A stretch of DNA of 64,000 nucleotides from Methanobacterium sp. (lineage in GTDB: Archaea > Methanobacteriota > Methanobacteria > Methanobacteriales > Methanobacteriaceae), in the NCBI GenBank assembly GCA_039666455.1, contig JAVSLW010000027.1, positions 62,001 through 126,000 on the forward strand. Direction: 5' to 3'. Of the stretch, positions 18,964 through 30,353 are shown piece by piece (within the stretch, counting starts at the first letter, position 1; every line of letters begins with the position of its first letter). Made by a program: the position numbers and the translations under genes. The notes below the pieces were generated by a model. The model saw only the letters and a list, made by a program, of their open reading frames with translations. It did not search any database and was not told the origin of the DNA.

Positions 18964-19989
18964 ATGAATGCACATGAAGTAATTTCAGGAATTCAAAAAG
19001 AAATGGTATTTCCAGAAGGGGCATGTGGAATATGCCATCTTGCACTTAAAAAACTTTCAGAAAGTGGGGGAAAGGCAGTTTCAAGAGAAATACCTGAGGG
19101 AATAGAAGCAGAAATAGTTGACAGTAAAGGTAAGATTTTAGGAGAGGGCACTGACATAGTATGGCCACCTGCTATTTTAAAAGCCCAGATAGATGCGGGA
19201 ATAATCCCTGAAACGGTTTTAAATGAGTTAAATAATATTTTAACAAGTGATAGGGATAGGAAAAAAGTTTCTGCCATGTATGGATATGGAAGAGTGATTG
19301 CACCGGCAGGTACAGTGCTGAGCATGGTATGGAGCAAAGGCGGGCATGTTGAAATTAAAAGAGAAGGAATGGGTATAGCTGCATACCTCTATAACAGGGA
19401 AGGTAAACTGATTTCAGATGCAGTATCTGCTTTCTGTCCAGTATGTGCCATAAATATTGCAGCATCAAGAAATAAAAGACTGTTTAGTGTGGTTCAAAAA
19501 AAACATAAAGATGCGGTAAACACTGGAAAAATCAAATATGAAAGAGTTATTGAAAACATGGTTTACTGGGATAGAAGAAGGGTATTTGCAAGGATTATAG
19601 AAAATGGAAAAACTATAGGGGCAAATTTCGGATGTTGCACTTCTTACGCCACTATAAGGGCTGAGATAGCTGCCGGATTTGGGAATAAAGCCATGAATAG
19701 GGTCTTTAAAAACTACTGTGATATGTGTCCTCTAAAATGCTTCTGGCTTGATAAATCCATGGGTGCAATGGGGAATATAATTTTAAACAGGATGAAGGAT
19801 GCAGGGCTAAGAGAGGATGTGCTGTTAGAAGATTATATAACAGTGCACTTATTTGACGGCGATAAAAAAGTTGCACAGGGCATAGGGTCTCTCTGCTCAC
19901 TAAGTGCAACTGTAAATGCTTTTTTAAGGGGAGATGCAGTTAAAATTCTAAAACCTCCTGAAGCGCGTGGATTTCCATGCAAAAAATAG
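18964..19989 (+). CDS. Cysteine-rich uncharacterized protein in the sulfur block
   Basis: About 341 residues from the ATG at 18964, which is preceded by GGAGGA; an in-frame ATG at 18934 has no such site. I do not recognise the family. It has about 11 cysteines in suggestive pairs: GACGICH near the front, FCPVCAI in the middle, FGCCTSY, then YCDMCPLKCFW, GSLCSL and a terminal FPCKK. There is no membrane segment. The pattern suggests an iron-sulfur or zinc protein, perhaps handling sulfur or redox. It follows thiI by 48 bases with no promoter seen and so probably shares the thiI operator. The function is unknown. Confidence 0.7.
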   Translation: MNAHEVISGIQKEMVFPEGACGICHLALKKLSESGGKAVSREIPEGIEAEIVDSKGKILGEGTDIVWPPAILKAQIDAGIIPETVLNELNNILTSDRDRKKVSAMYGYGRVIAPAGTVLSMVWSKGGHVEIKREGMGIAAYLYNREGKLISDAVSAFCPVCAINIAASRNKRLFSVVQKKHKDAVNTGKIKYERVIENMVYWDRRRVFARIIENGKTIGANFGCCTSYATIRAEIAAGFGNKAMNRVFKNYCDMCPLKCFWLDKSMGAMGNIILNRMKDAGLREDVLLEDYITVHLFDGDKKVAQGIGSLCSLSATVNAFLRGDAVKILKPPEARGFPCKK

Positions 19990-20144
19990 AAGAAAATTAA
20001 TGTATAGGGCATAAATCATCGTATAACTTCTCAAATATCCCATTGAATTAAACATGACACTGGGCTGTAAAGAATAAAAAATTTTTAGATGAAAATTCTA
20101 ACCCTACTAAGTTTACAACTCTCATTATACACAACACTTATAAG

Positions 20145-20171
20145 TAACGATTGTTATAATAACTATTGTTA
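20145..20171 (+). promoter_or_regulatory. Tandem sulfur-regulon operator before thi4
   Basis: TAACGATTGTTA (20145-20156, the reverse complement of TAACAATCGTTA) is followed 15 bases on by TAACTATTGTTA (20160-20171). A TATA-like CTTATAAG lies directly upstream (about 20136-20143) and the gene starts at 20194, so both sites cover the promoter start region. Confidence 0.75.
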
Positions 20172-20193
20172 AGCAGGAAATGGAGATATTAAA

Positions 20194-21015
20194 ATGGAAA
20201 TATTTTCAAAAATATCTGAAAAAGAAGTAACAAAAGCTATTGTAGAAGGATTTGCCAGTGAATTTGTAGAATACATCGAAAGTGATGTAATTATAGTTGG
20301 AGCAGGTCCAAGCGGACTTGTAGCAGCAAAAAAACTCGCAGAAAAAGGCGTTAAAACACTATTAATAGAAAGCAACAACTATCTGGGCGGCGGTTTCTGG
20401 ATAGGTGGCTACTTAATGAACAAACTAACCGTAAGAGCCCCCGGTCAAAAAATACTTGATGAAATAGGAGTACCTTATGAAGAAGTAACGAAAGGACTAT
20501 TCGTTGCAGACGGACCTCATGCATGTTCTAAGCTTATAGCAAGTGCAATGGATGCTGGGGCAAAAGTTATAAACATGACCCGGTTTGATGATGTTGTTTT
20601 ACGCGATGACCATGTTAACGGTATCGTTATGAACTGGACACCAGTATCAGCGCTTCCAAGAGCAATAACCTGTGTTGATCCTGTTGCAATCGAGTCAAAA
20701 ATCGTTGTAGATGCAACTGGACACGATGCAGTCGTCGTAAAGTCCCTGGAAGAACGTGGACTTGTAGATATTGAAGGATTCGGTTGCATGTGGGTTGAAA
20801 AGTCTGAAGATGCCATTGTTGAACACACCAAAGAGGTCTTCCCCGGACTGTTTGTAACTGGAATGTCTGTTGCAACAACCTATGGCCAGCCAAGGATGGG
20901 GCCTACCTTTGGAGGAATGCTTCTTTCTGGCGAAAAAGTTGCTGAATTAATTTTCGAGAAATTAAAAGGTAATGAGGATATTAAAGCTGGCGAAGCTGTG
21001 GTAGCCAGTAAATAA
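20194..21015 (+). CDS. thi4: Thi4-type thiazole synthase (thiamine biosynthesis)
   Basis: 273-residue Thi4 family protein that makes the thiazole phosphate of thiamine from NAD and glycine. The FAD/NAD-binding motif [20 protein letters not shown] starts at about residue 31, and [10 protein letters not shown] and [22 protein letters not shown] follow. The position that supplies sulfur in the yeast enzyme (a Cys before MDP) reads TCVDP here, with Cys160. The sulfide-using Methanocaldococcus enzyme, as I recall it, has His there. An archaeal ribose-1,5-bisphosphate isomerase annotation is a common alternative for this family. The gene is preceded by two sulfur-regulon operators, which fits a need for sulfur. 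Confidence 0.85.
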   Translation: MEIFSKISEKEVTKAIVEGFASEFVEYIESDVIIVGAGPSGLVAAKKLAEKGVKTLLIESNNYLGGGFWIGGYLMNKLTVRAPGQKILDEIGVPYEEVTKGLFVADGPHACSKLIASAMDAGAKVINMTRFDDVVLRDDHVNGIVMNWTPVSALPRAITCVDPVAIESKIVVDATGHDAVVVKSLEERGLVDIEGFGCMWVEKSEDAIVEHTKEVFPGLFVTGMSVATTYGQPRMGPTFGGMLLSGEKVAELIFEKLKGNEDIKAGEAVVASK

Positions 21016-21083
21016 TTAAACCATTATTTACATTTTACATCAATTTTTATTTTTGTTTATCATTAATATTTAAGATGGTTTTT

Positions 21084-21521
21084 ATGGCAGCTGAAGTTAT
21101 TGCAGTTTGTAAGAGTGAAAAAAAACAGACTAAAAAAGTCGATATTGGAGATGCATGTCTTAAAGAAAATTATGGCATCATTGGAGACGCTCATGGAGAT
21201 TTCAATACACACAGACAGGTAAGTTTACTTGCAATTGAAAGCATCGATAAAATGAGGGATCTGGGCTTAAATGTGAACCCTGGAGACTTTGCAGAAAATT
21301 TAACCACTGCGGGAATTGATCTAACTATCCTACCCATAGGTACAAAGCTACTTGTTGGAGAGAAAGTCATTCTTGAGGTTACCCAGATAGGTAAAGAATG
21401 CCACACCCGCTGCGCAATTTACCATCAAGCAGGAGACTGTGTAATGCCAAAAGAAGGCATTTTTGCAAGGGTGATTAAAGGTGGGCCTGTAAAATCAGGG
21501 GATAAAATAGAATTAATATAA
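21084..21521 (+). CDS. MOSC domain protein
   Basis: About 145 residues, a stand-alone MOSC domain. MOSC domains bind sulfur on a conserved cysteine and pass it to or from metal cofactors such as molybdopterin. The typical core is seen in GDAHGDFNTHRQVSLLAIES, GDFAENLTTAGIDL and the cysteine-bearing end GKECHTRCAIYHQAGDCVMP. The protein could support molybdenum/tungsten cofactors of formylmethanofuran dehydrogenase. It lies 68 bases after thi4 on the same strand and ends 13 bases before the convergent iscU. The start is uncertain: ATG at 21075 is three codons upstream. Confidence 0.8.
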   Translation: MAAEVIAVCKSEKKQTKKVDIGDACLKENYGIIGDAHGDFNTHRQVSLLAIESIDKMRDLGLNVNPGDFAENLTTAGIDLTILPIGTKLLVGEKVILEVTQIGKECHTRCAIYHQAGDCVMPKEGIFARVIKGGPVKSGDKIELI

Positions 21522-21533
21522 AAAAAGGAATGG

Positions 21534-21947
21534 TTATTCTTCCTCGCATGCACTGCATACATCTTTAAGTTTCGTCTTATTTTCCCTGTAATTATCAATT
21601 GCAGCGTGCAGCGCATCTGCAGCAAGGTTTGAACAGTGCATTTTAACTGGGGGAAGACCTTCAAGATTTTCTGCAACATCAGTTCTTGTAATTTTCATGG
21701 CATCATCAATGGTTTTTCCAATCGCCATTTCAGTAACCATACTGCTTGTTGCAATGGCCGCACCACAGCCAAATGTTTTAAATTTAATGTCTTCAATCAC
21801 GTCGTCTTTCACTTTAATGTAAATAGTCATCAGATCTCCACATACAGGGTTTCCAACTGTCCCCACACCATCTGCATCTTCTATTTCCCCTACATTTCTG
21901 GGGTTTTGAAAGTGTTCCATTACTTTATCACTATACATATAAATCAA
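21534..21947 (-). CDS. iscU: Iron-sulfur cluster scaffold IscU/NifU-N
   Basis: 137-residue scaffold on which [Fe-S] clusters are assembled. The three ligand cysteines are in GNPVCGDLM, TFGCGAAIA and KMHCSNLAADAL, and the conserved Asp beside the first is present. A short tail CSACEEE adds two cysteines not found in IscU. It is the last gene of the metY-metX-iscS-iscU run, 13 bases after iscS. The partner desulfurase next door would provide the sulfur. Confidence 0.93.
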   Translation of the reverse strand: MIYMYSDKVMEHFQNPRNVGEIEDADGVGTVGNPVCGDLMTIYIKVKDDVIEDIKFKTFGCGAAIATSSMVTEMAIGKTIDDAMKITRTDVAENLEGLPPVKMHCSNLAADALHAAIDNYRENKTKLKDVCSACEEE

Positions 21948-21960
21948 CCTCTAATTATCT

Positions 21961-23127
21961 TTATTCCTTTGAAACTTCGCACCAAAGGGGTGAAAGCTTC
22001 CTTAAAGTTTCAACTGCTTCCTTAATGGATTTTATGGCATGATCCACATCTTCTTCTGTGTTTTCTTTTCCAAGTGTCAGGCGTAGCGATCCATGTGCAT
22101 CCACTTCTTTAAGACCAATTGCCATTAGAACATGTGAAGGCTCTAATTTTTTTGAAGAACATGCAGAACCTGTTGAAGCAGCGATTCCTTTTGAATCAAG
22201 GTGTAATACCAGAGATTCACCTTCAATACCTGTAAACCTGAAGTTCACGTTATTTGGAAGTCTTTTTGTTTTGTGTCCATTTAAATAAGATTTTTCCACA
22301 GAGTTAAGTACTTCATCCATTAATCTGTCTCTTAAATTTGTTAAATATTTCGTATTATCCAGAAGATTTTCTTCTGCAAGCGCACATGCTTTACCCAGAC
22401 CAACAATTCCAGAAACATTTTCTGTACCTGGCCTTATGCCTTTTTCATGTCCTCCACCATGAATAATGGGTTCTAACCTCACTCCTTTTCTAATATAAAG
22501 TGCACCTATTCCTTTTGGACCATAAAGTTTGTGTGCAGAAAGTGAAAGCATATCCACATTTAATTCTTTAACGTTTACAGGGATTTTACCAACTGTTTGA
22601 ACAGCATCTGTATGAAAATAAATCTTCTTCTCCCTTGCTATTTTACCAATTTCTGCTACTGGCTGGATTGTTCCAATTTCGTTATTTGCGTGCATAATAG
22701 TGATTAAAATGGTTTTATCGGTTATTGCATCTTTTAGATCAGATACACGGACAATACCTTCCTCATAGACTGGAAGATAGGTAACTTCAAAACCGTTCTG
22801 TTCTAAATATTTACACGTTTCATCAACTGCAGGGTGTTCTATAGCGCTTGTTATTATATGATTTCCTTTATCTTTTAATCTGTAAGCTGTACCTTTAATT
22901 GCAATGTTATCAGATTCAGTACCCCCACTTGTAAAAATAATTTCTTCAGGCTTTGCCCCTATCAAAGATGCGACCTGTGCTCTTGCAGATTCCATTGCTT
23001 TTCTGGCATCTCTACCAAGCGAGTATAAAGTAGATGCATTTCCAAAAGAATCTACAAAGTATGGTTTCATTGCTTCAAATACCTGTGGATCAACTGGTGA
23101 TGTAGCTGAATGATCCATATAAATCAT
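21961..23127 (-). CDS. iscS: Cysteine desulfurase IscS/NifS
   Basis: 388-residue PLP enzyme that takes sulfur from cysteine as a persulfide and hands it to IscU or ThiI. The PLP lysine is in SLSAHKLYGPKGIG and the persulfide cysteine in STGSACSSKKLEPSHV. The N-terminal YMDHSATSPVD is standard. A GAGGTGA ribosome binding site precedes the ATG. It is followed by iscU and lies 70 bases after metX on the same strand with no operator in between, so expression from the metY promoter is likely. Many methanogens lack this enzyme, so its presence fits a bacterial-style cysteine route. Confidence 0.94.
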   Translation of the reverse strand: MIYMDHSATSPVDPQVFEAMKPYFVDSFGNASTLYSLGRDARKAMESARAQVASLIGAKPEEIIFTSGGTESDNIAIKGTAYRLKDKGNHIITSAIEHPAVDETCKYLEQNGFEVTYLPVYEEGIVRVSDLKDAITDKTILITIMHANNEIGTIQPVAEIGKIAREKKIYFHTDAVQTVGKIPVNVKELNVDMLSLSAHKLYGPKGIGALYIRKGVRLEPIIHGGGHEKGIRPGTENVSGIVGLGKACALAEENLLDNTKYLTNLRDRLMDEVLNSVEKSYLNGHKTKRLPNNVNFRFTGIEGESLVLHLDSKGIAASTGSACSSKKLEPSHVLMAIGLKEVDAHGSLRLTLGKENTEEDVDHAIKSIKEAVETLRKLSPLWCEVSKE

Positions 23128-23197
23128 TATTTCACCTCTTTACTTACTTAATTACTAATATGAAAATTAACTGTCTTAAATTTTTTTAATTTTCTCA

Positions 23198-25986
<2,789 letters not shown>

Positions 25987-26063
25987 TTAATTCCTCCAAA
26001 TTCAAATTAATTATTGGCTTTTTTTAGTGGTTAGAGATCTATGATTCCAATTTTTGTATAATA

Positions 26064-26075
26064 TAACAATCGTTA
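26064..26075 (-). promoter_or_regulatory. Sulfur-regulon operator before the metY operon
   Basis: TAACAATCGTTA, with an AT-rich TATA-like ATTAAATA just upstream when read on the minus strand. It lies 78 bases before the metY start. A second site at the usual 14-base spacing is at best a weak half site. Confidence 0.72.
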
Positions 26076-26214
26076 TATTTAATTCCTATCTTCTTCTTAT
26101 TTAAAGTTTACCTATGATTTTTGGTTAAGCATTGTTGTATCATTAACTCTCATATGTAAAAATAGATTTAGGAGAAGTTACAAAATAGATTACAATATGA
26201 GCAAAGTATTTATA

Positions 26215-26226
26215 TAACAATCGTTA
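26215..26226 (+). promoter_or_regulatory. Sulfur-regulon operator before tRNA-Cys
   Basis: TAACAATCGTTA starting 42 bases before the tRNA-Cys gene, overlapping the end of a TATA-like ATTTATATA (about 26208-26216). It is identical to the metY and 16334 sites. It places a tRNA, and probably the following cysS, under the same control as cysteine and methionine enzymes. Confidence 0.7.
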
Positions 26227-26256
26227 ATTTAGTAACTAACAATATAAATACATTAT

Positions 26257-26327
26257 GCCGGGATGACCGAGTGGCTAGGTGCATGGCTGCAGACCATGAT
26301 ACTTGGGTTCAAATCCCAATCCCGGCC
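26257..26327 (+). tRNA. tRNA-Cys (anticodon GCA)
   Basis: A cloverleaf can be folded by eye: acceptor GCCGGGA with TCCCGGC, D-arm ACC/GGT, anticodon stem CATGG/CCATG around loop CTGCAGA (anticodon GCA), and T-arm TTGGG-TTCAAAT-CCCAA. After the acceptor stem the sequence is C-TCCA, which leaves C at the discriminator position or an extra base before an encoded T-CCA. A T (U73) would be expected for Cys. The gene lies 127 bases before cysS on the same strand. Confidence 0.9.
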
Positions 26328-26453
26328 TCCATATATTAAATAATCTCTAAAAATGTTATATTCAAAATCAAATACTTTTTTAATCTTATTATATAATTAC
26401 TAATTATCTAATTAAGAATATTTCAATCAAATTTTTGAGTTTGAGGCATTATA

Positions 26454-27830
26454 ATGAAAATATACAACACCATGACCCGTAAAAAAGAAGAATTTAAGCC
26501 TATAAACGAAAACAGGATAAAAATGTTTGTATGCGGGCCAACAGTTTATGATAAGTCACATATAGGGCATGGGAGAACTTATATAGCTTTTGATGTTATA
26601 GCAAGATACCTCAAGTATAAAGGATGCAGCGTTTTTTACCTGCAAAATATTACAGATATTGACGATAAAATAATTAAAAGAGCAAATGAACTCAAAGTAC
26701 CGCCATTAAAGCTTGCTAAAGAATTTGAAGAGCTCTACTTTCACGATATGGAGGTACTGGGAGTAAACAGTGTCAATTACTATGCCCGGGCAATGGAACA
26801 TCTAAATGAAATCATCGACCAGATTCAAAGATTAATAGATAAAAATTTTGCTTACGAAACTCCAACAGGAGTTTATTTTGATGAATCTCGTTTTGAAGAC
26901 TTTGGAAATCTTTCAAAGAGAAATATTGAAGAGCTGGATGTTCATAGAATTAGCCCGGATCCTACCAAAAGACATCCGGGGGATTTCGCACTCTGGAAAA
27001 AGAGAAGTGATGACCCTGCCTGGGATTCTCCATGGGGCCGGGGGAGACCTGGCTGGCATATTGAAGACACTGCAATATCTGAAACTTATTTTGGAGGCCA
27101 GTTTGATATTCATGGAGGAGGACTGGACTTAATATTCCCTCATCATGAGGCTGAAATCGCTCAAATGGAATCTGCAACAGGTAAAAAACCAATGGTAAAA
27201 TACTGGATGCACACTGGCTTTTTAAATGTCAGCGGAGAGAAAATGTCCAAATCCCTTGGAAACTTCATCACCATTGAAGAGCTGCTGAGGGAATATGACC
27301 CCCAGGTCTTTAGATACTTCGTTCTTTCTACCCATTACAGGAGTCCCATTGATTTTAGTAGTGAAGCACTTCATCAGTCCCAAAATAGCTTAAAAAGAAT
27401 TCATAAACTGATGGAAACTATAGATGAGATTTTAGAGACGGATATGGATGAAAAAAGCGAAAATGACGTGAAATACATTAAACTATTAGAAAATACCAAA
27501 AAAGAATTCCTGAAAGCAATGGACAACGATTTTAATACACCTGTTGCGCTTTCAGTACTTTTTAATTTTATAAGAGATATAAATAAAGGGATTAATGAAG
27601 AAGACATCTCCAAAAACATATTTAAAGAAATAAAAAATTTACTTAACGAACTTGGAAATATCTTAGGGCTTAATTTTTCAGTTGAATCAACTGAAAGCTA
27701 TTTACAGGAGGAGCTTGTTAACATTCTTGTTGATGTAAGGGAAAAGCTCCGTGAAAATAAAAATTATGAACTTGCAGATGAAATAAGAAGCAGATTACGC
27801 GATGTGGGCATTAACTTAGAGGATAAATAA
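26454..27830 (+). CDS. cysS: Cysteinyl-tRNA synthetase
   Basis: 458-residue class I synthetase that charges tRNA-Cys. The HIGH motif is in SHIGHGRTY and KMSKS is in GEKMSKSLGNFITIEE. Zinc ligands include the Cys in FVCGPTVYD, with further residues in HGGGLDLIFPHHEAEIAQ. Some methanogens lack cysS and use SepRS/SepCysS, so its presence marks direct charging with cysteine here. It directly follows the tRNA-Cys gene and has no closer promoter that I can see, so tRNA and enzyme are probably transcribed together under the palindromic operator at 26215. Confidence 0.95.
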   Translation: MKIYNTMTRKKEEFKPINENRIKMFVCGPTVYDKSHIGHGRTYIAFDVIARYLKYKGCSVFYLQNITDIDDKIIKRANELKVPPLKLAKEFEELYFHDMEVLGVNSVNYYARAMEHLNEIIDQIQRLIDKNFAYETPTGVYFDESRFEDFGNLSKRNIEELDVHRISPDPTKRHPGDFALWKKRSDDPAWDSPWGRGRPGWHIEDTAISETYFGGQFDIHGGGLDLIFPHHEAEIAQMESATGKKPMVKYWMHTGFLNVSGEKMSKSLGNFITIEELLREYDPQVFRYFVLSTHYRSPIDFSSEALHQSQNSLKRIHKLMETIDEILETDMDEKSENDVKYIKLLENTKKEFLKAMDNDFNTPVALSVLFNFIRDINKGINEEDISKNIFKEIKNLLNELGNILGLNFSVESTESYLQEELVNILVDVREKLRENKNYELADEIRSRLRDVGINLEDK

Positions 27831-27840
27831 AAATAACCTC

Positions 27841-28236
27841 TTAAATGCAGTAATCCATGTATATCTCTCTTTTTGATCCCATGCAGGCATCACAACTTGA
27901 AGGAATCTTATCCTTTTCTTTATGCAGCTGGCATACAATTTCTTCTGCTTTAACATTTTTACATATTTCACAGATTCTTCTGATTATATCGGTTTGATTT
28001 AGATCCTGATCCATTAAGTCCCTTGCAAAAATCCTGATCATATTCTGAGTATGGTCATCGAATTTAATTCCATGCCCCCTTTTATCACTTATATACTGTG
28101 AAACTGCTGGCTGAGTTATATCCAGCAATTCAGAAATTTGTTTTTGTTTCATACCTAATCTTAGTAATTCCTTTGCTAATTCAGCCCTTATACTTGGAAT
28201 TACATACCATACAACTATTTCACATGGCGGCCTCAT
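27841..28236 (-). CDS. HTH regulator with a cysteine-rich C-terminus, candidate sulfur-regulon repressor
   Basis: 131-residue predicted DNA-binding protein. Residues about 18-55 form a helix-turn-helix (KQKQISELLDITQPAVSQYI). The C-terminal half carries Cys89, Cys92, Cys102, His105, Cys115, Cys118 and Cys130, plus Cys5 at the front, enough to hold an iron-sulfur cluster or zinc. It resembles small methanogen HTH regulators of the COG2522 type. It lies inside the sulfur block, 181 bases after cysE on the same strand and convergent with cysS. Its leader has a TCGTTATAA half site near 28250. Control of the TAACAATYGTTA sites by this protein is an inference from position. Confidence 0.75.
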   Translation of the reverse strand: MRPPCEIVVWYVIPSIRAELAKELLRLGMKQKQISELLDITQPAVSQYISDKRGHGIKFDDHTQNMIRIFARDLMDQDLNQTDIIRRICEICKNVKAEEIVCQLHKEKDKIPSSCDACMGSKREIYMDYCI

Positions 28237-28417
28237 TTTATCACTCTCGTTATAATTTTAAAATTTAATTGATTATCTTTTAATGAATAAATTAAATGTA
28301 ATATTAATCAATAACTCCTGTTATAGTATTGTTTTCATTCTGTGAAGTTAGATTTTAGCTCCTAATAATGTACTTAATGATTTTAAAGTTAATTTGCAGG
28401 TTAAATCTGGTCGTGTT

Positions 28418-29128
28418 TCATATACCTGCACCTTCTGAAAATATTTCTTCAATTTCAGACTTTCTTTTAAATAATTCACTCGATCTGGTAGTTGTAGCCA
28501 ATCCAAGAGCCCTGATCTGATTTTCCATCTCATCCTGGCGCTCTAAAATGAGTTTAATAACTTCGGCAATAGGGTCTGGCAATTGCCCGTGATCCAGATC
28601 TATAGCGCACTTACGCTCTTCTTTAACATTTCTTCCAGGAATTCCAACTATTGTGGATCCTTTGGGCGCTGATCTTAAAACCACTGAACCTGCACCGATT
28701 TTAGAGCAGTCCCCTATTTCAATATTACCTATTAGTTTAGCTCCAGAACCAATTACAACTCCACTTCCAATTGTTGGATGCCTTTTTTTCCGCTCAAGGC
28801 TTGTTCCACCAAGCACCACTCCCTGATAGATCAGCACATCATCGCCTATTATTGCAGTTTCTCCAACTACAACACCCATCCCATGGTCAATGAAAACTCT
28901 TCTTCCAATTTTTGCCCCCGGGTGTATTTCAATACCTGTTAGGAGGCGGGCTAAGGCAGATATAAACCTGCCGGTGAATAAATGACCATGAATCCAGAAC
29001 CAATTAGCTATTCTGTAAAACCATATAGCATGGAGTCCAGGATAGGTGAGAATTATCTCTAATTTGCTTCTTGCAGCTGGATCTCTTAAAAGAACCATTT
29101 CTATATCTTCACGTATCCTTTCAAACAT
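28418..29128 (-). CDS. cysE: Serine O-acetyltransferase
   Basis: 236-residue enzyme that acetylates serine to O-acetylserine, the carbon precursor of cysteine. After a helical N-terminal domain comes a left-handed beta-helix with hexapeptide repeats ([20 protein letters not shown], then [18 protein letters not shown]) containing the catalytic His in [12 protein letters not shown]. Glycine-rich loop residues [15 protein letters not shown] match the family. It follows cysK by about 50 bases, with a perfect hairpin between them. Together they make cysteine from serine and sulfide, a route acquired from bacteria in many archaea. Confidence 0.94.
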   Translation of the reverse strand: MFERIREDIEMVLLRDPAARSKLEIILTYPGLHAIWFYRIANWFWIHGHLFTGRFISALARLLTGIEIHPGAKIGRRVFIDHGMGVVVGETAIIGDDVLIYQGVVLGGTSLERKKRHPTIGSGVVIGSGAKLIGNIEIGDCSKIGAGSVVLRSAPKGSTIVGIPGRNVKEERKCAIDLDHGQLPDPIAEVIKLILERQDEMENQIRALGLATTTRSSELFKRKSEIEEIFSEGAGI

Positions 29129-29140
29129 GATCGGGCCTCC

Positions 29141-29176
29141 AAAATATATTTAATGCGTTTGCATTAAATATATTTT
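29141..29176 (-). promoter_or_regulatory. Perfect 16-bp hairpin between cysK and cysE
   Basis: AAAATATATTTAATGC, loop GTTT, GCATTAAATATATTTT: a fully paired 16-bp stem. It starts 4 bases after the cysK stop and ends 12 bases before the cysE start, leaving only the ribosome binding site free. It could limit readthrough, protect the cysK message or act in processing. It is not followed by a long T-run on the minus strand. Confidence 0.7.
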
Positions 29177-29179
29177 CTT

Positions 29180-30166
29180 TTATATCCGTGGGATTTTTTC
29201 ATTGTATGGTTTATATATCTCTTCAAATACCCATTCCACACTTAAATATCTTTCTCCAGTATCTGGAAGTATCACAACTATCCTTTTACCCTCATTTTCT
29301 TCCCTTTTTGCAAGTTCAAGAGCGGCAAATGTTGCAGCACCTGATGAAATACCTGCAAGTATTCCTTCTTCTCTTGCAAGTCGAAGTAATGCATGTCCAG
29401 CATCTTCATCTTTAACCTGGATGATTTCATCAATCAGGTCAGTTCTAAGAACTTCCGGGACAAATCCTGCACCTATACCCTGAATTTTATGAGGCCCTTT
29501 GGCTCCTCCAGATAATACTGGAGAAGTTGCAGGTTCAACCGCAACTGCCTTGAAATCAGGATTTCTTGTCTTTATTACCTCAGCAACCCCGGTGAGTGTT
29601 CCCCCAGTCCCTATACCAGAAACCAGAAAGTCCACTTCACCGTCTGTATCTCTCCAGATTTCTTCTGCAGTGGTTTCTCTGTGTATTTTTGGGTTTGCAG
29701 GGTTTTTAAATTGCTGTGGCAGTACTGCATTTGGAATTTCTTTTGCAAGCTCTTCTGCCTTTGCTACTGCACCAGGCATACCATTTGCACCCGGTGTTAG
29801 AACTATTTCTGCACCAAATGTTGCTAAAAGCTTTCTCCTTTCTACAGACATTGTGTCAGGCATGGTTAGTATTAGCTTGTAACCTTTAGCTGCAGCCACA
29901 AATGCCAGTGCAATTCCGGTGTTTCCGCTTGTAGGCTCAATTAAAACAGAGTCATCATTTAAAGCTCCGGCTTCTTCTGCAGCTTCAATCATAGAAACTC
30001 CAATTCTGTCCTTCACGCTCCCTAAAGGATTGAAAGATTCAAGTTTTGCTACAATATCTGCATTTACTCCTTCTGTAATTCTGTTTAGCCTTACAAGTGG
30101 AGTATTACCTATTAATTCAGTTGTATCGTTTGCAATTCCTCTTCTTAATTCAGGTATTTTTACCAT
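29180..30166 (-). CDS. cysK: Cysteine synthase (O-acetylserine sulfhydrylase)
   Basis: 328-residue PLP enzyme that forms cysteine from O-acetylserine and sulfide. The PLP lysine is in [20 protein letters not shown], the substrate loop is [12 protein letters not shown], and the phosphate-binding loop is [13 protein letters not shown]. The C-terminal [12 protein letters not shown] is typical. It is the first gene of cysK-cysE. Two palindromic operators lie 55-80 bases upstream. With a regulator and an Fe-S assembly pair nearby, it supplies cysteine both for protein and as sulfur donor. Confidence 0.95.
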   Translation of the reverse strand: MVKIPELRRGIANDTTELIGNTPLVRLNRITEGVNADIVAKLESFNPLGSVKDRIGVSMIEAAEEAGALNDDSVLIEPTSGNTGIALAFVAAAKGYKLILTMPDTMSVERRKLLATFGAEIVLTPGANGMPGAVAKAEELAKEIPNAVLPQQFKNPANPKIHRETTAEEIWRDTDGEVDFLVSGIGTGGTLTGVAEVIKTRNPDFKAVAVEPATSPVLSGGAKGPHKIQGIGAGFVPEVLRTDLIDEIIQVKDEDAGHALLRLAREEGILAGISSGAATFAALELAKREENEGKRIVVILPDTGERYLSVEWVFEEIYKPYNEKIPRI

Positions 30167-30220
30167 TTTTTCACCTTAGTATATTATCTCTATATTTTCT
30201 ATTGTTTTTTTCTGTATTTA

Positions 30221-30246
30221 TAACTATAGTTATATAACAATTGTTA
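30221..30246 (-). promoter_or_regulatory. Tandem sulfur-regulon operator before cysK
   Basis: TAACAATTGTTA (30235-30246) and TAACTATAGTTA (30221-30232), both perfect palindromes, start points 14 bases apart. On the minus strand a TATA-like GTATATAAG lies just upstream, as at the other sites. Confidence 0.75.
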
Positions 30247-30353
30247 TATTTTTACTTATATACTTTGCTTATTTAAAATATTTAAGTACTTCTATTTTAA
30301 ATCAAAAAATTAAAGATACATTAATAGCACATGTAAATATTAAAAAAGAAAAT

